This document shows, piece by piece, positions 15,972 through 25,040 of a stretch of 64,000 bases of DNA (positions are counted from its first letter, which is position 1; every line of letters starts with the position of its first letter). Below the pieces are notes generated by a model. The model was not told the DNA's origin, searched no databases, and saw only the letters and a program-made list of their open reading frames with translations. The stretch lies in assembly GCA_030430385.1 (NCBI GenBank), contig JAUIFO010000008.1:54126-118125 (forward strand). Reading direction: 5' to 3'. Position numbers and translations under genes: made by a program. The stretch is from Bacteroidia bacterium. GTDB taxonomy: Bacteria; Bacteroidota; Bacteroidia; Flavobacteriales; Flavobacteriaceae.

Positions 15972-17078
15972 ATGCTACAGGAAACTTTTTTTAAAAGTGT
16001 AGAAACTCAGCTTGATAGCTCCTTGCCTTTTGTGGTGTTTAGAAAGCCAAATGAAACAAAGCTAAAAGGTTATTTTCAAGAGGATGACAGTTTGAATTAT
16101 GTGTCTAGTTATAATGAAATCGGATTTGTGTTTGCACCTTTTGATACGTCACAAAAAGCTGTGTTGTTTCCAATAGATAATGGATTCCAATTAGAATGCA
16201 GCTTTAAAATTTCTGAAAAAAAAACAAATACAACGAATGGTGTGGTTGATTCAAATATTGAAGCATTACACAAAGCATTAGTTCAAAAAGGCATAGACGC
16301 CATTACAAACGGAACACTTAACAAAGTTGTACTGTCTCGTTGTGAAATTGCTCAAGATATACAGGAGCATCCAATGACGATATTTAAGCGGTTGTTATCG
16401 CGTTATGAAAATGCATTTGTCTATTGTTGGTATCATCCTAAAGTTGGATTATGGCTTGGTGCAACACCAGAAACTCTAGTTGAAGTTTCAGGGAATCGAT
16501 TTAAAACGATGTCGTTGGCTGGAACTCAAGATTATGTTGTTAATGAAGCTGTGATTTGGAATCCTAAAGAAATCGAGGAGCAGCAAATTGTCACAGATTT
16601 TATTACAGAAAAATTTGAATCTTTAACTGAAGCCTTATCGGTTTCAGAACCTAAGACCACAATAGCTGGTCATTTAGCGCATTTAAGATCTGACATCAAA
16701 GGCATACTTAAAGCAGATTTAAAATCGGTAATTCAACACCTTCATCCAACTCCAGCAGTGTGCGGATTTCCTGTTGCAGCATCCAAAGCATTCATTTTAG
16801 AGAATGAGCATTACGATCGTGAATTTTATACAGGTTTTTTGGGAGAGTTGAACATTCAAACTAAAAGAACACGAAATACGAACAGACGAAATGTTGAAAA
16901 CAATGCTTATGCTTCAGTAACTAAGACGAGTCATTTCTTTGTCAATTTGCGCTGTATGAAACTTGAGGCAAGTAAAGCCTATATCTATGTTGGAGGAGGT
17001 ATCACTTCAGAATCTGATCCAAAAAAAGAATGGCTTGAGACTGTGAGTAAGTCTAAAACCATTCGGAGAGTTTTGTGA
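15972..17078 (+). CDS. menF: Isochorismate synthase
   Basis: Converts chorismate to isochorismate, the entry to menaquinone. The 368-residue protein shows the chorismate-binding domain through its C-terminal two thirds: KVVLSRCE, GATPETLVEVSGNRFKTMSLAGT, HLHPTPAVCGFP and REFYTGFLGE. Length is at the short end for MenF/EntC. It lies directly after the thioesterase gene and ahead of menD, though a lipoprotein gene on the other strand interrupts the run. No siderophore genes are nearby, favouring menF over entC. Confidence 0.92.
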   Translation: MLQETFFKSVETQLDSSLPFVVFRKPNETKLKGYFQEDDSLNYVSSYNEIGFVFAPFDTSQKAVLFPIDNGFQLECSFKISEKKTNTTNGVVDSNIEALHKALVQKGIDAITNGTLNKVVLSRCEIAQDIQEHPMTIFKRLLSRYENAFVYCWYHPKVGLWLGATPETLVEVSGNRFKTMSLAGTQDYVVNEAVIWNPKEIEEQQIVTDFITEKFESLTEALSVSEPKTTIAGHLAHLRSDIKGILKADLKSVIQHLHPTPAVCGFPVAASKAFILENEHYDREFYTGFLGELNIQTKRTRNTNRRNVENNAYASVTKTSHFFVNLRCMKLEASKAYIYVGGGITSESDPKKEWLETVSKSKTIRRVL

Positions 17079-17090
17079 TAAAATATTGTC

Positions 17091-17657
17091 TTATTCGTAA
17101 GATTCAAGTTCTAAAGTAAAAAAACCAGCATCTTCTTTAATCTCTCCAATTTGTTCATCCCAAAACACGTAAGTTGTATTTATAGTCCCAGAGTCCTGAT
17201 AAGAAATTACAGTACATGTAAAGGTACCTGCAGGAACAGTAATGGTTGAATCTACAGAGATAACTTCCCTAGTAATAACATCTCCACTTGGTTGTGTGTA
17301 AGTCCATGTTTCACCAACAGTAGCGTTTAATTTAAAATTTTTAGAAAAATAATCACCATTATTATTTGAATCTACTTCCAAAAAATCACCGTTTTGTCTC
17401 CACAAATCAGTACCATTTCCAAAAGGAGCAATTCTTGAAACCAGAAATCCTTGTTCTGGATCACATGCTCCAATAGTAAGAGAACTACCACTACTTCCTG
17501 CAACAACATAATTTAATGTTCTTCCTTCCATTAAAAAGGGAATGGTTGGTTGACATAAATTTTGAGGTATAATATCATCATTGTTATTTGAGCTATCATC
17601 TGAAGAACATGAAACTGTAAGTACAATTGCAGAAAGGAGAATGATAAATTTCTTCAT
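17091..17657 (-). CDS. Putative lipoprotein of unknown function
   Basis: A 188-residue protein with a lipoprotein signal: hydrophobic stretch then VSC at C17, followed by a Ser/Asp/Asn-rich linker (SSDDSSNNNDD) typical of Bacteroidota surface-exposed lipoproteins. The remainder is beta-rich with repeated short strands and resembles extracellular beta-sandwich domains; I recognise no family. It is inserted on the opposite strand between menF and menD and is likely unrelated to quinone synthesis. Confidence 0.8.
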   Translation of the reverse strand: MKKFIILLSAIVLTVSCSSDDSSNNNDDIIPQNLCQPTIPFLMEGRTLNYVVAGSSGSSLTIGACDPEQGFLVSRIAPFGNGTDLWRQNGDFLEVDSNNNGDYFSKNFKLNATVGETWTYTQPSGDVITREVISVDSTITVPAGTFTCTVISYQDSGTINTTYVFWDEQIGEIKEDAGFFTLELESYE

Positions 17658-17721
17658 AAGGTTGGTTTTTTGTTAGATTGTGAATATAGATAATAATTTT
17701 CATAAACATTAATATTACTCT

Positions 17722-17729
17722 TATTTTTG
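17722..17729 (+). promoter_or_regulatory. menD promoter -7 box, predicted leaderless transcript
   Basis: TATTTTTG matches TAnnTTTG and ends five bases before the menD ATG at 17734. With the spacing seen at other promoters in this window, transcription would start at the A of the ATG. The -33 position (17699-17701) reads TTC, one mismatch from TTG. Confidence 0.4.
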
Positions 17730-17733
17730 TATA

Positions 17734-19494
17734 ATGTTATATCCTAAAATCCCACTTGCTCAAACCGTTGTTCAGCTGTGTAAACTTAAGCAGATTAAGC
17801 ATATTGTAATTTCTCCTGGAAGTAGAAATGCACCTTTAACCATTGGATTTACCAACGATTCTTTTTTTAAGTGCTACAGTATTGTTGACGAACGTTGTGC
17901 AGCATTTTTCGCTCTTGGAATAGCACAACAAATCAAAGCACCTGTGGCTGTGATTTGTACCTCTGGAAGTGCTGTGTTAAATTATTATCCTGCAGTTTCT
18001 GAAGCATATTACAGTGATATTCCTTTAGTGGTAATTTCGGCAGACAGACCTAAGCATCTCGTCAATATTGGTGATGGTCAAACCATCAACCAACCTAATG
18101 TATTTCAAAATCACATTTTGTATTCTGCAAACCTTAAGTTGGATTTGAAAGATGAAGAAAGGATACCTCAAAAGGAAGAGCTTCCGATCTTCAAAAACAT
18201 TGAGAACAAATTAGAGCGTTTGTTAGGGTTACAGCAAGGAATTCAATCTTTTAATGAGGAAGAAGTCAATAAGGCTCTAGAATTGGCTGTGTTTAAAAAT
18301 GGTCCTGTTCATATTAATGTTCCTTTTGATGAACCTCTATATGAACTTGTAGATAAGCTTTCTGTACAACCAAAATCAAAGCCTTTAGAGCTTAAGCATC
18401 CAAAACTAGATCAAAATGAAATTGATGATTGTGTAGACGAATGGTTCGTTTCAAAACGGAAGATGATTTTAATTGGAGTATTGCCTCCAGATGCCATTAA
18501 CGAAGACTTGATCAATGAACTGGCTAGTGATGGTAGTGTGGTTGTATTTACCGAGACAACCTCAAATGTTCATCATGCAAATAGCTTCCCTAGTATTGAT
18601 AAAATTATTGCACCTTTAGATGATGTCGAGTTTAAAGCACTTCAGCCAGATATATTAATCACATTTGGAGGGATGATTGTATCTAAAAAAATCAAAGCCT
18701 TTTTAAGAACCTACCAACCCAAAGAACATTGGCATATTGATCCTAAAAAAGCCAATGATACCTTTTTCTGTTTGACAAAACATATTGAAGCTACTCCAAA
18801 TCAATTTTTATCAGCTTTTCTTCCAAATATCACACATGTTACTAAAAGTCAGTATTTTGAAACGTGGAATTCTGTAAAAAAACATCGAAGTAATCGTCAT
18901 AAGACTTATTTGAATAGCATCCCATTTTCAGATTTGACTGTGTTTAGTCACGTATTAAAAGCTTTGCCTGCTAAGTCTATGTTGCATTTAGGAAATAGCT
19001 CAACAGTACGTTATGCACAATTATTTAATTTAAAACCATCTATTGAAGTATTTTGCAATAGAGGTACAAGTGGCATTGACGGAAGTACGTCTACAGCAAT
19101 AGGTTGTGCAGCAGTTTCGGAACAGCAAACGGTTTTTATAACAGGTGATTTAAGTTTCTTTTATGATAGCAATGCCTTGTGGAACACTAACATTCCTAAT
19201 ACCTTCAGAATCATTTTAATCAATAATCAAGGTGGTGGAATTTTCAGAATATTGCCTGGTCAGAAAAACACGGAAAACTTTGATACATATTTTGAAACTA
19301 CGCACAATTTAACGGCAAAGCAGCTTTGTGAAATGTATCGATTTGATTACAGCTATGCTGAATCTGAAGCAGAGCTACAACAAAGCTTGACATCATTCTT
19401 TTCAAAGTCGCAGCAACCTAAGCTCTTAGAAATTTTTACACCTAGAACAACTAATGATGAGGTGTTGCTGGAATACTTTAAAAACATTAAGTAA
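17734..19494 (+). CDS. menD: 2-Succinyl-5-enolpyruvyl-6-hydroxy-3-cyclohexene-1-carboxylate synthase
   Basis: Thiamine-diphosphate enzyme joining 2-oxoglutarate to isochorismate. The 586-residue protein has the N-terminal Pyr domain (VISPGSRNAPLTIGF, DERCAAFFALGIAQ, CTSGSAVLNYYPAVSEAYYS), a central domain and the C-terminal PP domain with the cofactor motif beginning ITGDLSFFYDSNALWN and ending INNQGGGIFRILPG. All regions are intact and of full length. It appears to be transcribed on its own. Confidence 0.96.
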   Translation: MLYPKIPLAQTVVQLCKLKQIKHIVISPGSRNAPLTIGFTNDSFFKCYSIVDERCAAFFALGIAQQIKAPVAVICTSGSAVLNYYPAVSEAYYSDIPLVVISADRPKHLVNIGDGQTINQPNVFQNHILYSANLKLDLKDEERIPQKEELPIFKNIENKLERLLGLQQGIQSFNEEEVNKALELAVFKNGPVHINVPFDEPLYELVDKLSVQPKSKPLELKHPKLDQNEIDDCVDEWFVSKRKMILIGVLPPDAINEDLINELASDGSVVVFTETTSNVHHANSFPSIDKIIAPLDDVEFKALQPDILITFGGMIVSKKIKAFLRTYQPKEHWHIDPKKANDTFFCLTKHIEATPNQFLSAFLPNITHVTKSQYFETWNSVKKHRSNRHKTYLNSIPFSDLTVFSHVLKALPAKSMLHLGNSSTVRYAQLFNLKPSIEVFCNRGTSGIDGSTSTAIGCAAVSEQQTVFITGDLSFFYDSNALWNTNIPNTFRIILINNQGGGIFRILPGQKNTENFDTYFETTHNLTAKQLCEMYRFDYSYAESEAELQQSLTSFFSKSQQPKLLEIFTPRTTNDEVLLEYFKNIK

Positions 19495-19584
19495 ACGTTA
19501 AATTGTGACTTGTTATCAAATATTGTGTCTTAAAATTGACTATATTTAGATAGAATAATTTAATAACATTAAAACGATTTCAAA

Positions 19585-19923
19585 ATGAGTAAAAGAGATG
19601 AGCTTATTGCTAAATACGCTGCAGATTTAAAAGATAAGTGTGGTGTTAATCCTGATATGGATTTATTAACGAAAGTAACGGTAGGTTTAGGACCTTCAAT
19701 TTATAATGCAGATGCTGCTACAGTTTCAGGATCTGACGAATCTGAATTAAACACAGTTAAGAATAATTTCTTAATCAAGAAACTAGGATTAAGTGATGGT
19801 GCAGATTTGGATAAAGCTATCGATGCTGTGATGGAAACTTATGGTAAATCTAATAGAAACAAATATAGAGCTGTCGTTTATTATTTATTAACAAAACACT
19901 TTAAAAAAGAGTCTGTTTACTAG
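19585..19923 (+). CDS. DUF2853 family protein
   Basis: A 112-residue soluble protein with the recognisable start MSKRDELIAKYAADLKDKCG and helical remainder of the DUF2853 family. No function is known for the family. It is monocistronic, with a terminator directly downstream. Confidence 0.85.
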   Translation: MSKRDELIAKYAADLKDKCGVNPDMDLLTKVTVGLGPSIYNADAATVSGSDESELNTVKNNFLIKKLGLSDGADLDKAIDAVMETYGKSNRNKYRAVVYYLLTKHFKKESVY

Positions 19924-19947
19924 TCGTAACCATACTTATGATAATTC

Positions 19948-19982
19948 AAAGCGCTGTCAAAAATTATGATGGCGCTTTTTTT
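19948..19982 (+). terminator. Terminator after the DUF2853 gene
   Basis: AAAGCGC (19948-19954) pairs with GCGCTTT, with partial pairing continuing inward around an A-rich loop, and ends in a run of seven T (to 19982). Confidence 0.75.
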
Positions 19983-20003
19983 AATTCTGAATACTAATAT
20001 CAG

Positions 20004-20011
20004 TATCTTTG
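20004..20011 (+). promoter_or_regulatory. Promoter -7 box of the S1-domain gene, predicted leaderless transcript
   Basis: TATCTTTG is a perfect TAnnTTTG match and ends four bases before the ATG at 20016, so transcription should start at or within one base of the start codon. Confidence 0.5.
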
Positions 20012-20015
20012 GCGC

Positions 20016-20846
20016 ATGATAAAACTTGGAGATTATAACACACTAGATATCATTAGAGAAACCGAACAAGGCCTATACTTGTCTGATGCAGATGGAAATG
20101 AAGTTTTGCTTCCTAATCGATATGTGCCTGAAACGTATAAAATTTGGGATCCTCTAGAGGTATTTGTGTATTTAGATAATGAAGAACGTGAAGTTGCTGT
20201 AACTGATAAGCCTTATGTTACAGTGAACAATTTTGCCTTATTACGTTGTAATCAAGTAACCAGACATGGTGCCTTTTTAGATTGGGGAATGCTCAAAGAA
20301 TTGTTTTGCCCTTTTAAAGAACAGGCATTTAAAATGAAAGAAGGCGGCTGGTATTTAGTTTATTGTTATCTCGATGAAGAAACAAATAGGTTAGTAGCTT
20401 CAAGTAAAACCAACCGTTTCTTAGATAATTCAACCTTAACTGTAGCCTTATATGACGAAGTTGATATCATCATTTCGCATCCTTCAGAATTAGGAATGAA
20501 TGTCATCGTCAATAAAAAGCATCATGGTTTAATTTATAAAGATCAAATCTTCCAAGAACTTAGTATTGGTGATGAATTAAAAGGGATAGTAAAGAAAATT
20601 CGTCATAATAATAAGCTTGACATCACTTTACAGAAAATAGGATACCGAAATATTGAGCCCAATGCAGAGAAAATCATGAAATCTCTTGAAGACAATAACG
20701 GATTTCTACCTCTAACCGATAAGTCTGATCCAGAACATATCAAAGAGGAGTTAGAAATGAGTAAAAAGAGTTTTAAAAAAGCAATAGGATCATTGTATAA
20801 ACAACGACTTATTACTATTGAATCTGATGGGATCCGATTAGTTTAG
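20016..20846 (+). CDS. S1-like RNA-binding protein (CvfB/YitL family)
   Basis: A 276-residue cytoplasmic protein with tandem S1-like OB folds and a C-terminal winged helix. The first fold contains ETEQGLYLSDADGNEVLLPNRYVP; the second begins near RHGAFLDWGMLKELF; a further one is near VDIIISHPSELGMNVIVN. The tail (SKKSFKKAIGSLYKQRLITI) is the winged helix. CvfB proteins are linked to RNA binding and post-transcriptional control in Firmicutes. Its stop overlaps the end of the convergent gene by nine bases. Confidence 0.88.
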   Translation: MIKLGDYNTLDIIRETEQGLYLSDADGNEVLLPNRYVPETYKIWDPLEVFVYLDNEEREVAVTDKPYVTVNNFALLRCNQVTRHGAFLDWGMLKELFCPFKEQAFKMKEGGWYLVYCYLDEETNRLVASSKTNRFLDNSTLTVALYDEVDIIISHPSELGMNVIVNKKHHGLIYKDQIFQELSIGDELKGIVKKIRHNNKLDITLQKIGYRNIEPNAEKIMKSLEDNNGFLPLTDKSDPEHIKEELEMSKKSFKKAIGSLYKQRLITIESDGIRLV

Positions 20847-21266
20847 AGAGACTGAAAGTTTATGCTTAACTCTTCCGTAAACCGTATCTAAAGCTTCATA
20901 TAAATTGGTATAACTAATGTTTTTGTCTGCGCAATAATTGCTTTCAATTTCTGCATTCATACGTCCAGCTTCATTGTGACTCACAATACCATAAGCCACA
21001 AGGTTTGGAAATATAGACTTCACCTCACTAGTTTCCAATAAGGCTATGGAGTAAGAGTTTACTCGGTTAGAAATTAATCCAAACGGTTTGGAGTTTCCAA
21101 AGTAAGCAATAAGATCATGTATTGTTTTTCTGGCAGAATTTAAATCGATATGCATACCTTCATTAAATTCAACAACAGCAATATGATTAAAGAAGTGTAG
21201 AGTTCCGGCTTCAGATGTTTCTTGCTTTACAATTTGTGATGCGATATTTGTTTCTAAAATGGTCAT
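20838..21266 (-). CDS. Hypothetical protein, STAS-like
   Basis: A 142-residue soluble protein that I do not recognise with confidence. Alternating hydrophobic beta strands and helices (HFFNHIAVVEFNEGMHIDLNSARKTIHDLIAYF, then a strand FGLISNRVNSYSI) resemble the SpoIIAA/STAS-like fold found in other small flavobacterial proteins. It is divergent from menB across a 192-base gap and convergent with the S1 protein gene. Confidence 0.7.
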   Translation of the reverse strand: MTILETNIASQIVKQETSEAGTLHFFNHIAVVEFNEGMHIDLNSARKTIHDLIAYFGNSKPFGLISNRVNSYSIALLETSEVKSIFPNLVAYGIVSHNEAGRMNAEIESNYCADKNISYTNLYEALDTVYGRVKHKLSVSLN

Positions 21267-21296
21267 TTCCCTAATACTTGTATTTAACTAATTTTT

Positions 21297-21319
21297 ATTG
21301 CTCTCATTTGTAGAGCAAT
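21297..21319. other. Hairpin in the menB upstream region
   Basis: ATTGCTCT (21297-21304) and AGAGCAAT (21312-21319) form a perfect 8-base stem with a 7-base loop, in the 192-base gap between the divergent STAS-like gene and menB. No T-run follows. It may be an operator or a leader structure of the STAS-like gene. The rest of the gap is AT-rich; I see no clear promoter or RNA gene. Confidence 0.4.
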
Positions 21320-21458
21320 ATTGAGACACAAAATGTTTAAAATGGTCACATTAAATTTTTGATATTTAACAAGTTATACGAAATGAAGTGAAATTTTGGA
21401 TGTTTTTTGACTAAGAAATTTAATTAAAAAGCACTATTTTTATCAAAAATTTAAGACT

Positions 21459-22298
21459 ATGAAGCAAGCGGAATGGGTGACTGCTAAAACCTATGAAGAT
21501 ATTACCTATAAAAAGTGTAATGGTGTCGCGAGAATTGCATTTAACAGACCAGATGTTAGAAATGCGTTTAGACCAAAAACTACAAGTGAATTATATGATG
21601 CCTTTTATGACGCGAATGAAGATGTCAATATTGGTGTTGTTTTGCTTTCTGCTGAAGGTCCTTCTTCAAAAGATGGTATTTGGAGTTTTTGTTCTGGTGG
21701 AGACCAAAAGGCTAGAGGTCATCAAGGTTATGTTGGTGACGATGGTTATCATCGTTTAAATATTTTAGAAGTCCAACGCTTAATTCGTTTTATGCCTAAA
21801 GCCGTTATTGCTGTGGTTCCAGGTTGGGCTGTAGGTGGTGGACATAGCCTTCATGTGGTTTGTGATCTTACTCTAGCCAGTAAGGAACATGCGATTTTTA
21901 AGCAAACAGATGCAGATGTAACTAGCTTTGATGGTGGTTATGGATCGGCTTATTTGGCTAAAATGGTTGGTCAAAAAAAGGCGCGTGAGATCTTTTTCCT
22001 CGGAAGGAATTATTCTGCTCAAGACGCTTTTGAAATGGGAATGGTTAATGCTGTAATTCCTCACGAAGAACTAGAGGCAACTGCTTATGAATGGGCTCAA
22101 GAAATTTTAGCGAAATCACCAACTTCAATCAAAATGCTAAAGTTTGCTATGAACCTTACCGATGATGGTATGGTTGGACAGCAAGTTTTTGCAGGTGAAG
22201 CAACGCGATTGGCTTATATGACCGATGAAGCTAAAGAAGGTCGTGATGCTTTTCTCGAGAAGCGAAAGCCAAACTTCGACAAAAAGTGGATTCCTTAA
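21459..22298 (+). CDS. menB: 1,4-Dihydroxy-2-naphthoyl-CoA synthase
   Basis: Crotonase-fold enzyme that cyclises o-succinylbenzoyl-CoA. The 279-residue protein shows AFNRPDVRNAFRPKT, FCSGGDQKARG, the oxyanion-hole segment PGWAVGGGHSLHVVCDLT and the MenB-specific SFDGGYGSAYLAKMVG. Length is normal. menA follows nine bases later in the same operon, so naphthoate synthesis and prenylation are co-expressed. Confidence 0.97.
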   Translation: MKQAEWVTAKTYEDITYKKCNGVARIAFNRPDVRNAFRPKTTSELYDAFYDANEDVNIGVVLLSAEGPSSKDGIWSFCSGGDQKARGHQGYVGDDGYHRLNILEVQRLIRFMPKAVIAVVPGWAVGGGHSLHVVCDLTLASKEHAIFKQTDADVTSFDGGYGSAYLAKMVGQKKAREIFFLGRNYSAQDAFEMGMVNAVIPHEELEATAYEWAQEILAKSPTSIKMLKFAMNLTDDGMVGQQVFAGEATRLAYMTDEAKEGRDAFLEKRKPNFDKKWIP

Positions 22299-22307
22299 AA
22301 TTGCGGT

Positions 22308-23213
22308 ATGTTTAAAAAGTTGAAGCCTTGGATATCTGCGTTCAGATTACGAACATTACCCTTATCTGTTTCAGGAATTATCATTGGAGCTTGTTTAGCG
22401 CATCATAATGGTGGATTTAATTTGTATGTGTTCATCATAGCTATTTTGCTCACGATTAGCTTACAAATCTTATCTAATTTGGCTAATGATTATGGTGATG
22501 GCGTAAAGGGAACCGATAATGAAAATCGCGTCGGACCAGAACGTGCAATTCAAAGTGGTGCAATTTCTGAAGACGATATGCTCCTAGGCATCAAAAACAA
22601 TATTTTAATTGTTGTTGGTTTATCTGTAGCACTCATTTATATGGCTTTTGGAGTTAGCCATCTGATACTATCATTGTCATTTTTTTTACTTGCTGGTTTA
22701 TCAATTTATGCGGCAATAAATTATACTGTTGGTGAATCTGCCTATGGTTACAGAGCTTTGGGTGATCTGTTTGTATTTATCTTTTTTGGATGTGTGAGTG
22801 TGGGAGGAAGCTATGTGCTATTTGTTAAACAATTTGACCATCATATTGTATTGCCAGCCATATGTTTAGGACTACTTAGTGTTGGTGTTTTGAATCTCAA
22901 TAATATGAGAGATTTAGATGCAGATAAACAAGTGGGTAAAATTACTTTGGCTGTAAAGCTTGGAGCTAAAAGTGCTAAATACTACCATTTATTTTTGATA
23001 TTCTCTGCTATAGTAATCTCTGCTTTATTTGGGATTTTATACTTTTCTTCATTTTATAACTTACTTTTTGTTATTGCATATATTCCTTTGATTTTTCACA
23101 TAAAAACCATCATTAAAGCCAAATCGCCTTCAGATTATGATTCACAATTAAAGGTTTTAGCCTTATCGACATTTTTGTTTTCTGTACTTTTAGGAATTGG
23201 CTACATTATATAA
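22308..23213 (+). CDS. menA: 1,4-Dihydroxy-2-naphthoate polyprenyltransferase
   Basis: Integral membrane UbiA-family enzyme that prenylates and decarboxylates dihydroxynaphthoate to demethylmenaquinone. The 301 residues contain about eight or nine transmembrane helices and both aspartate-rich motifs: NLANDYGDGVKGTDNE and NNMRDLDADKQVGKITLAVKLG. It is the second gene of the menBA pair and is followed by a strong terminator. Confidence 0.95.
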   Translation: MFKKLKPWISAFRLRTLPLSVSGIIIGACLAHHNGGFNLYVFIIAILLTISLQILSNLANDYGDGVKGTDNENRVGPERAIQSGAISEDDMLLGIKNNILIVVGLSVALIYMAFGVSHLILSLSFFLLAGLSIYAAINYTVGESAYGYRALGDLFVFIFFGCVSVGGSYVLFVKQFDHHIVLPAICLGLLSVGVLNLNNMRDLDADKQVGKITLAVKLGAKSAKYYHLFLIFSAIVISALFGILYFSSFYNLLFVIAYIPLIFHIKTIIKAKSPSDYDSQLKVLALSTFLFSVLLGIGYII

Positions 23214-23319
23214 AAACGTATAAATATTTGGTTATCAAATAATTAATTCTTATCTTAAGCTAGAAATTTTGTAGGTCGGCATTGTTTGCTATTATGTTGA
23301 CAATAAAATTTGGGGCTTT

Positions 23320-23359
23320 AAAACTCAGACAAATTAGTTCTAATCTGTCTGAGTTTTTT
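23320..23359 (+). terminator. menBA terminator
   Basis: AAACTCAGACA (23321-23331) pairs with TGTCTGAGTTT, and inside it ATTAG pairs with CTAAT around a very short loop, giving a long nearly perfect stem. A run of six T follows. Confidence 0.9.
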
Positions 23360-23398
23360 CGTAAATTCCTTCTTTATTAATCAACTCATTTATTTTCT

Positions 23399-24076
23399 AT
23401 GCAAATCACTTTTTATGGCCATGCTTCTCTAGGACTCACAATTGGAGATACTCATATTCTTGTTGATCCATTTATTACTGGAAATCCAAAGGCGTCTCAT
23501 ATTGATATTGATTCGCTTTCTGCCGATTTTATTTTGGTTACACATGCGCATCAGGATCACATTTTAGATGTAGAAGCCATAGCGAAACGTACAGGTGCTG
23601 TTGTGGTTTCTAATTATGAAATCGCAACGCATTATGGTAATTTAGGTATTGAAAATCATCCAATGAATCATGGTGGACATTGGGAGTTTGAGTTTGGAAC
23701 AGTGAAATACGTAAATGCGATTCATACCTCTTCTTTTCCTGATGGAAGCTATGGAGGTCAGCCTGGCGGATTTGTAATTGAAGGTGAACATAAAAATATT
23801 TATATCGCTGGTGATACGGCATTAACAATGGATATGAAGTTGATTCCAATGCGCACACCATTAGACTTGGCAATTCTTCCAATTGGTGATAATTTTACAA
23901 TGGGAATTGAAGATGCAATTACAGCAAGCGATTTTGTAGAATGTGATAAAGTTTTAGGCTACCATTTCGATACATTTGGTTACATTGAAATAGACCACGA
24001 AGCTGCTAAACGGAAATTCTTTGATGCAAACAAAGATTTGATGTTGTTAGCTATTGGTGAAAGTATTACACTTTAA
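23399..24076 (+). CDS. Metal-dependent hydrolase, metallo-beta-lactamase fold (UPF0173)
   Basis: A 225-residue cytoplasmic protein with the family start ITFYGHASLGLTIGDTHILVDPF and the zinc motif THAHQDHILD (HxHxDH), then a further histidine in NAIHTSSFPDGSYGG and aspartate in YIAGDTAL. UPF0173/YtkL proteins have no settled substrate. The 3' end overlaps that of the convergent desaturase-like gene by eleven bases. Confidence 0.9.
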   Translation: MQITFYGHASLGLTIGDTHILVDPFITGNPKASHIDIDSLSADFILVTHAHQDHILDVEAIAKRTGAVVVSNYEIATHYGNLGIENHPMNHGGHWEFEFGTVKYVNAIHTSSFPDGSYGGQPGGFVIEGEHKNIYIAGDTALTMDMKLIPMRTPLDLAILPIGDNFTMGIEDAITASDFVECDKVLGYHFDTFGYIEIDHEAAKRKFFDANKDLMLLAIGESITL

Positions 24077-24977
24077 CATTCTTTGATTCTTTATTCAGAA
24101 ATTCATGTCTGAGATCACCACTTACTTTGCCAGTACCATCATGTTTCCAACCAGGAGGTTTTATAAAGTAAAGGAATCTGTTTTTTAAGGATTTTCGTCC
24201 TGAAAAAGCATCTTTGAACATGTAATACCATTCTAGAAAAGCAATTTTTATCGGATTGAAAGTATGGATGTTTTTAACTAATCCATAAACTACTTTTTCT
24301 TCCTTTAGTTCAGGCTGAAATGTGCCAAACAATTTATCCCAAATAATCAGAATTCCTGCGTGGTTTCTGTCAAGATACAAAGGATTACTACCATGATGTA
24401 CACGATGGTGCGATGGTGTGTTAAAAACAGCTTCAAACCATTTTGGAAGCTTGTCTATGGCTTCTGTATGAATCCAGAATTGATATAACAAACTAATAGA
24501 CATCTGTAGCATGATCATAGCTGGATGAAATCCAAGAATCGGTAACCACAACCAAAAAATAAAAGTATAAAATCCTCCAGACCAAGTCTGACGTAAAGCT
24601 GTACTTAGATTATAATGTTGCGAGGAATGATGAATAACATGTGATGCCCAAAAAATGCGGCATTCATGAGAAATTCTATGAAACCAATAATAGGCAAAAT
24701 CATCTGCAAAAAATAACAGTACAAAACTCCACCAAACCACAGGTATTGTCGCAATTCTGAAGTTTTCATAAACATAAAAGAAACTCAGTAAGACCAATGC
24801 CTTACTAAAAAATCCTAAAAATACATTTCCTAATCCCATGGCTATCGACGAAAAAGCATCTTTAGATTCATAGGTCTTAATGCCTTGTTTTATAGTAACA
24901 TATAATTCTAAAAGCATGGCCAATATAAAAAATGGAATGGCGTATAGAATGATATTTGGAAAATTGGGATCTTGCAT
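24066..24977 (-). CDS. Sterol desaturase/fatty acid hydroxylase family membrane protein
   Basis: A 303-residue membrane di-iron oxygenase. The histidine clusters are all present: FHRISHECRIFWASH, VIHHSSQHYNLS and HHRVHHGSNPLYLDRNHAG. Several transmembrane helices precede and separate them. Possible substrates are hopanoids, fatty acids, carotenoids or ether lipids; sequence alone does not tell. It shares a 63-base promoter region with the divergent DUF2490 gene. Confidence 0.88.
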   Translation of the reverse strand: MQDPNFPNIILYAIPFFILAMLLELYVTIKQGIKTYESKDAFSSIAMGLGNVFLGFFSKALVLLSFFYVYENFRIATIPVVWWSFVLLFFADDFAYYWFHRISHECRIFWASHVIHHSSQHYNLSTALRQTWSGGFYTFIFWLWLPILGFHPAMIMLQMSISLLYQFWIHTEAIDKLPKWFEAVFNTPSHHRVHHGSNPLYLDRNHAGILIIWDKLFGTFQPELKEEKVVYGLVKNIHTFNPIKIAFLEWYYMFKDAFSGRKSLKNRFLYFIKPPGWKHDGTGKVSGDLRHEFLNKESKNVKV

Positions 24978-24993
24978 AGTAATTACGAAGTTA

Positions 24994-25020
24994 CAAAACT
25001 ATTAAAAATCTGTACTTTTG
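24994..25020. promoter_or_regulatory. Back-to-back divergent promoters
   Basis: Minus strand: TAGTTTTG at 25001-24994, serving the desaturase-like gene. Plus strand: TACTTTTG at 25013-25020, serving the DUF2490 gene with a leader of about 16 bases. Both match TAnnTTTG perfectly. The boxes are twelve bases apart, so the -33 region of each promoter lies over the -7 region of the other. Confidence 0.5.
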
Positions 25021-25040
25021 TAGCGCTTTAAATTTAATGA

